A stretch of DNA of 6,822 nucleotides from the NCBI GenBank assembly GCA_003511825.1, contig DOIU01000215.1, forward strand, positions 1 to 6,822, written 5' to 3'. The notes beneath the pieces were generated by a model that saw only the letters and a program-made list of their open reading frames with translations, made no database searches and was not told where the DNA came from. Every line of letters begins with the position of its first letter. The stretch's first letter is position 1. Of the stretch, positions 5,395-6,822 are shown in pieces. The translations under genes were made by a program, and so were the position numbers. This stretch comes from Gammaproteobacteria bacterium (lineage in GTDB: Bacteria; Pseudomonadota; Gammaproteobacteria; Granulosicoccales; Granulosicoccaceae).

Positions 5395-6822
5395 TTATGG
5401 ATGGCCAGCGCCAGGCATGGGTGTATTGAGATACGGAAATGCCATCATAAAATCATGCGCACTGAGCGTTGCGCCATCGGTCAATGGCGCGGCATTGTTC
5501 GGCGCGATGTCACTGTCCTCAATCAAGGCACCCATGGCCACGCGCAGTACCGCGTCAACAACATCGTCACCCGGCCGACGGCCATTGGGGAATCCGGCGA
5601 GGTCGCCACCCAAGACACCCAGGTTGTGCTGTTGTTCTGCGGCGGTGGGGGCAATCGCGGTGTTCAGGCGCAGCATCTCAGCGCCGCTGACATTGGCCGG
5701 CTGATTGAGCCCGTCAACCCCGGTCAAAAAGGCCGCAACCAAGTCCGTGCGCGGATACAGCTTTGGCGCCACAGCCGTGCCAGGGAATAACACTTCCAGC
5801 AGCGCGGGAAACGTGGGATGGGTGACATAGTTGGCAAATTGCGCATCGTTCATCGGTTCGCTGGCGTTAAATCGGTCTTTGTCTTTGAGGCCGATCACCA
5901 CTTCATTCACCAGTGGCATGCCCAGGCGGGAGACTTGTGTCCATGGCCCACCGCTGATGGCTGCCGGTTTCCCAGCGTCAGCATTGGGCTCGGGATTCAG
6001 TACTCGGGCTTGTCGCAAGCTGGCAGACGTCCACGCACCGATCACGGGTTCATTGCCCTGGGTGAGGCAGGCGGTGGGCACTTCCAGCACTAGGGCCGTG
6101 ACGTTTTTATCGGCCAGCGTGTTGGCACTGCCGTCAACCGCGCCCAGCGGATTCAGATTCACCAGATCAAACACCTCGCCGAGATTCACGGAGAAACTCT
6201 CACGGCGCTGCCCCACAAAGACTTTACCCGCGGACACACACTCTGGAATGGCGATGTCATAGATATGTGCATTCGCATAGCGGGCATAATCGGTGATGGA
6301 TTGAGTGCCGATGTAATCCACGGGCTTCATAAACGTGGCGCTGCCGTTCGATTGATTGAGTACCGGCATGGCACTGCCCGACAGTCGGTCACCTTTGATC
6401 ACCTCCAGCTTGTAAGATTGCGCACTGTTGAGTGATTGGGTGTCGGTTGCCGCTGGACCGATCGGGCCGACATTTTTTAAGGGCACAGACACCTGCGTGC
6501 CGTCTATGTCGAGCTGGATGTCTTTGAGCGTGGTCGTGAACTGAAAGCTGAAGGTGATGTCTTCACGGGCGTCGCCGTTATTGTCCACATGAATTTGGTA
6601 CAGGGCTTGATCATCGAGGTCAAAATAATTGGGTCCGCCGTAGGCGTCTTGCAGCGGCAAATAGTTGGCGACAAACGTGACGTATCCTTCCCTTCCCTGC
6701 TCGTAGCTGGTAAACAGATAAAAGTCCGACGCGTCCACCTTCGGCAGTGAGGTGATCATGGGTGCTTCGCGATGGCTGGACGCATGCGCCAGCATCGGCA
6801 TGGCCGTCACGGCCGCCACGCT
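5395..6822 (-). CDS. Secreted DUF4331-domain protein (5' end cut by the window edge)
   Basis: At least 475 residues are present; the reading frame is open to the right edge and the true start is outside. Counting from the GTG codon at 6819, residues 1-13 look like the end of a signal peptide (cleavage after AHA). The mature protein begins with SSHREAP, the usual opening of DUF4331 proteins, followed by VDASDFYLF. Other family marks are NNGDAREDITFSF (80-92), WTQVSRLGMPLVNEV (293-307), GFPNGRRPGDDVVD (409-422) and FPYLNTPMPG (461-470). C194 and C251 could pair in a disulfide. The protein is extracytoplasmic; the biochemical role of DUF4331 is not established to my knowledge. It is the first visible gene of the run that continues with the lipoprotein, TPR and HupE-like genes. 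The operon promoter must lie beyond the right edge. Confidence 0.9.
   Translation of the reverse strand, partial: SVAAVTAMPMLAHASSHREAPMITSLPKVDASDFYLFTSYEQGREGYVTFVANYLPLQDAYGGPNYFDLDDQALYQIHVDNNGDAREDITFSFQFTTTLKDIQLDIDGTQVSVPLKNVGPIGPAATDTQSLNSAQSYKLEVIKGDRLSGSAMPVLNQSNGSATFMKPVDYIGTQSITDYARYANAHIYDIAIPECVSAGKVFVGQRRESFSVNLGEVFDLVNLNPLGAVDGSANTLADKNVTALVLEVPTACLTQGNEPVIGAWTSASLRQARVLNPEPNADAGKPAAISGGPWTQVSRLGMPLVNEVVIGLKDKDRFNASEPMNDAQFANYVTHPTFPALLEVLFPGTAVAPKLYPRTDLVAAFLTGVDGLNQPANVSGAEMLRLNTAIAPTAAEQQHNLGVLGGDLAGFPNGRRPGDDVVDAVLRVAMGALIEDSDIAPNNAAPLTDGATLSAHDFMMAFPYLNTPMPGAGHP

Noticed and set aside
5143..5790. Plus-strand open frame of 215 codons
   Set aside because: It runs antisense to the lipoprotein and DUF4331 genes, which have clear family or signal evidence; no own signals were seen.
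6550..6585. EF-hand in the DUF4331 protein (DNNGDAREDITF)
   Set aside because: Position 12 is Phe instead of Glu/Asp, and the stretch is better explained as a DUF4331 family motif in a beta-rich region.

Overview
This window looks like chromosomal DNA of a Gram-negative bacterium, most likely a gammaproteobacterium. The reasons are the Sec-type signal peptides, a short lipoprotein, an AcoR-type sigma-54 regulator, good Shine-Dalgarno sites and a GC content in the mid-50s to low-60s by eye. The genus cannot be named from sequence alone. All six convincing genes lie on the minus strand, so they read from the right end of the window to the left. No RNA gene, insertion sequence, integrase or CRISPR array was seen.

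Reading in the direction of transcription, the first block (6822 down to 2775) is a tight four-gene operon. It contains a secreted DUF4331 protein cut by the right window edge, a 93-residue acidic lipoprotein with a Pro/Thr/Asp repeat, an exported tetratricopeptide-repeat (TPR) protein, and a HupE/UreJ-family membrane protein with an extracytoplasmic EF-hand-like loop. The first junction is a 13-base gap, the second probably overlaps by 14 bases, and the third is a 4-base ATGA overlap. All four products are predicted to be exported or inserted in membranes, which suggests one envelope function, possibly involving metal or Ca2+. That function is inferred, not shown. A very stable hairpin with a GUGA loop sits at the start of the TPR gene.

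The second block (2774 to 1438) holds an exported thioredoxin-fold protein with a CPFC active site, preceded by an extended -10 promoter and a structured leader, and then a LysE/RhtB-type amino-acid exporter that is visibly richer in A+T than its neighbours.

The third block (1437 to 1) starts with a 282-base gap containing a dyad, a likely terminator and a near-consensus sigma-70 promoter. These lead into an AcoR-like sigma-54 activator gene. Its GAF/PAS half and its AAA+ half are in different reading frames, and the break falls at or next to a short CG dinucleotide run. The gene is therefore a recent pseudogene, a slippage variant or a sequencing error. Its C-terminal end lies outside the window.
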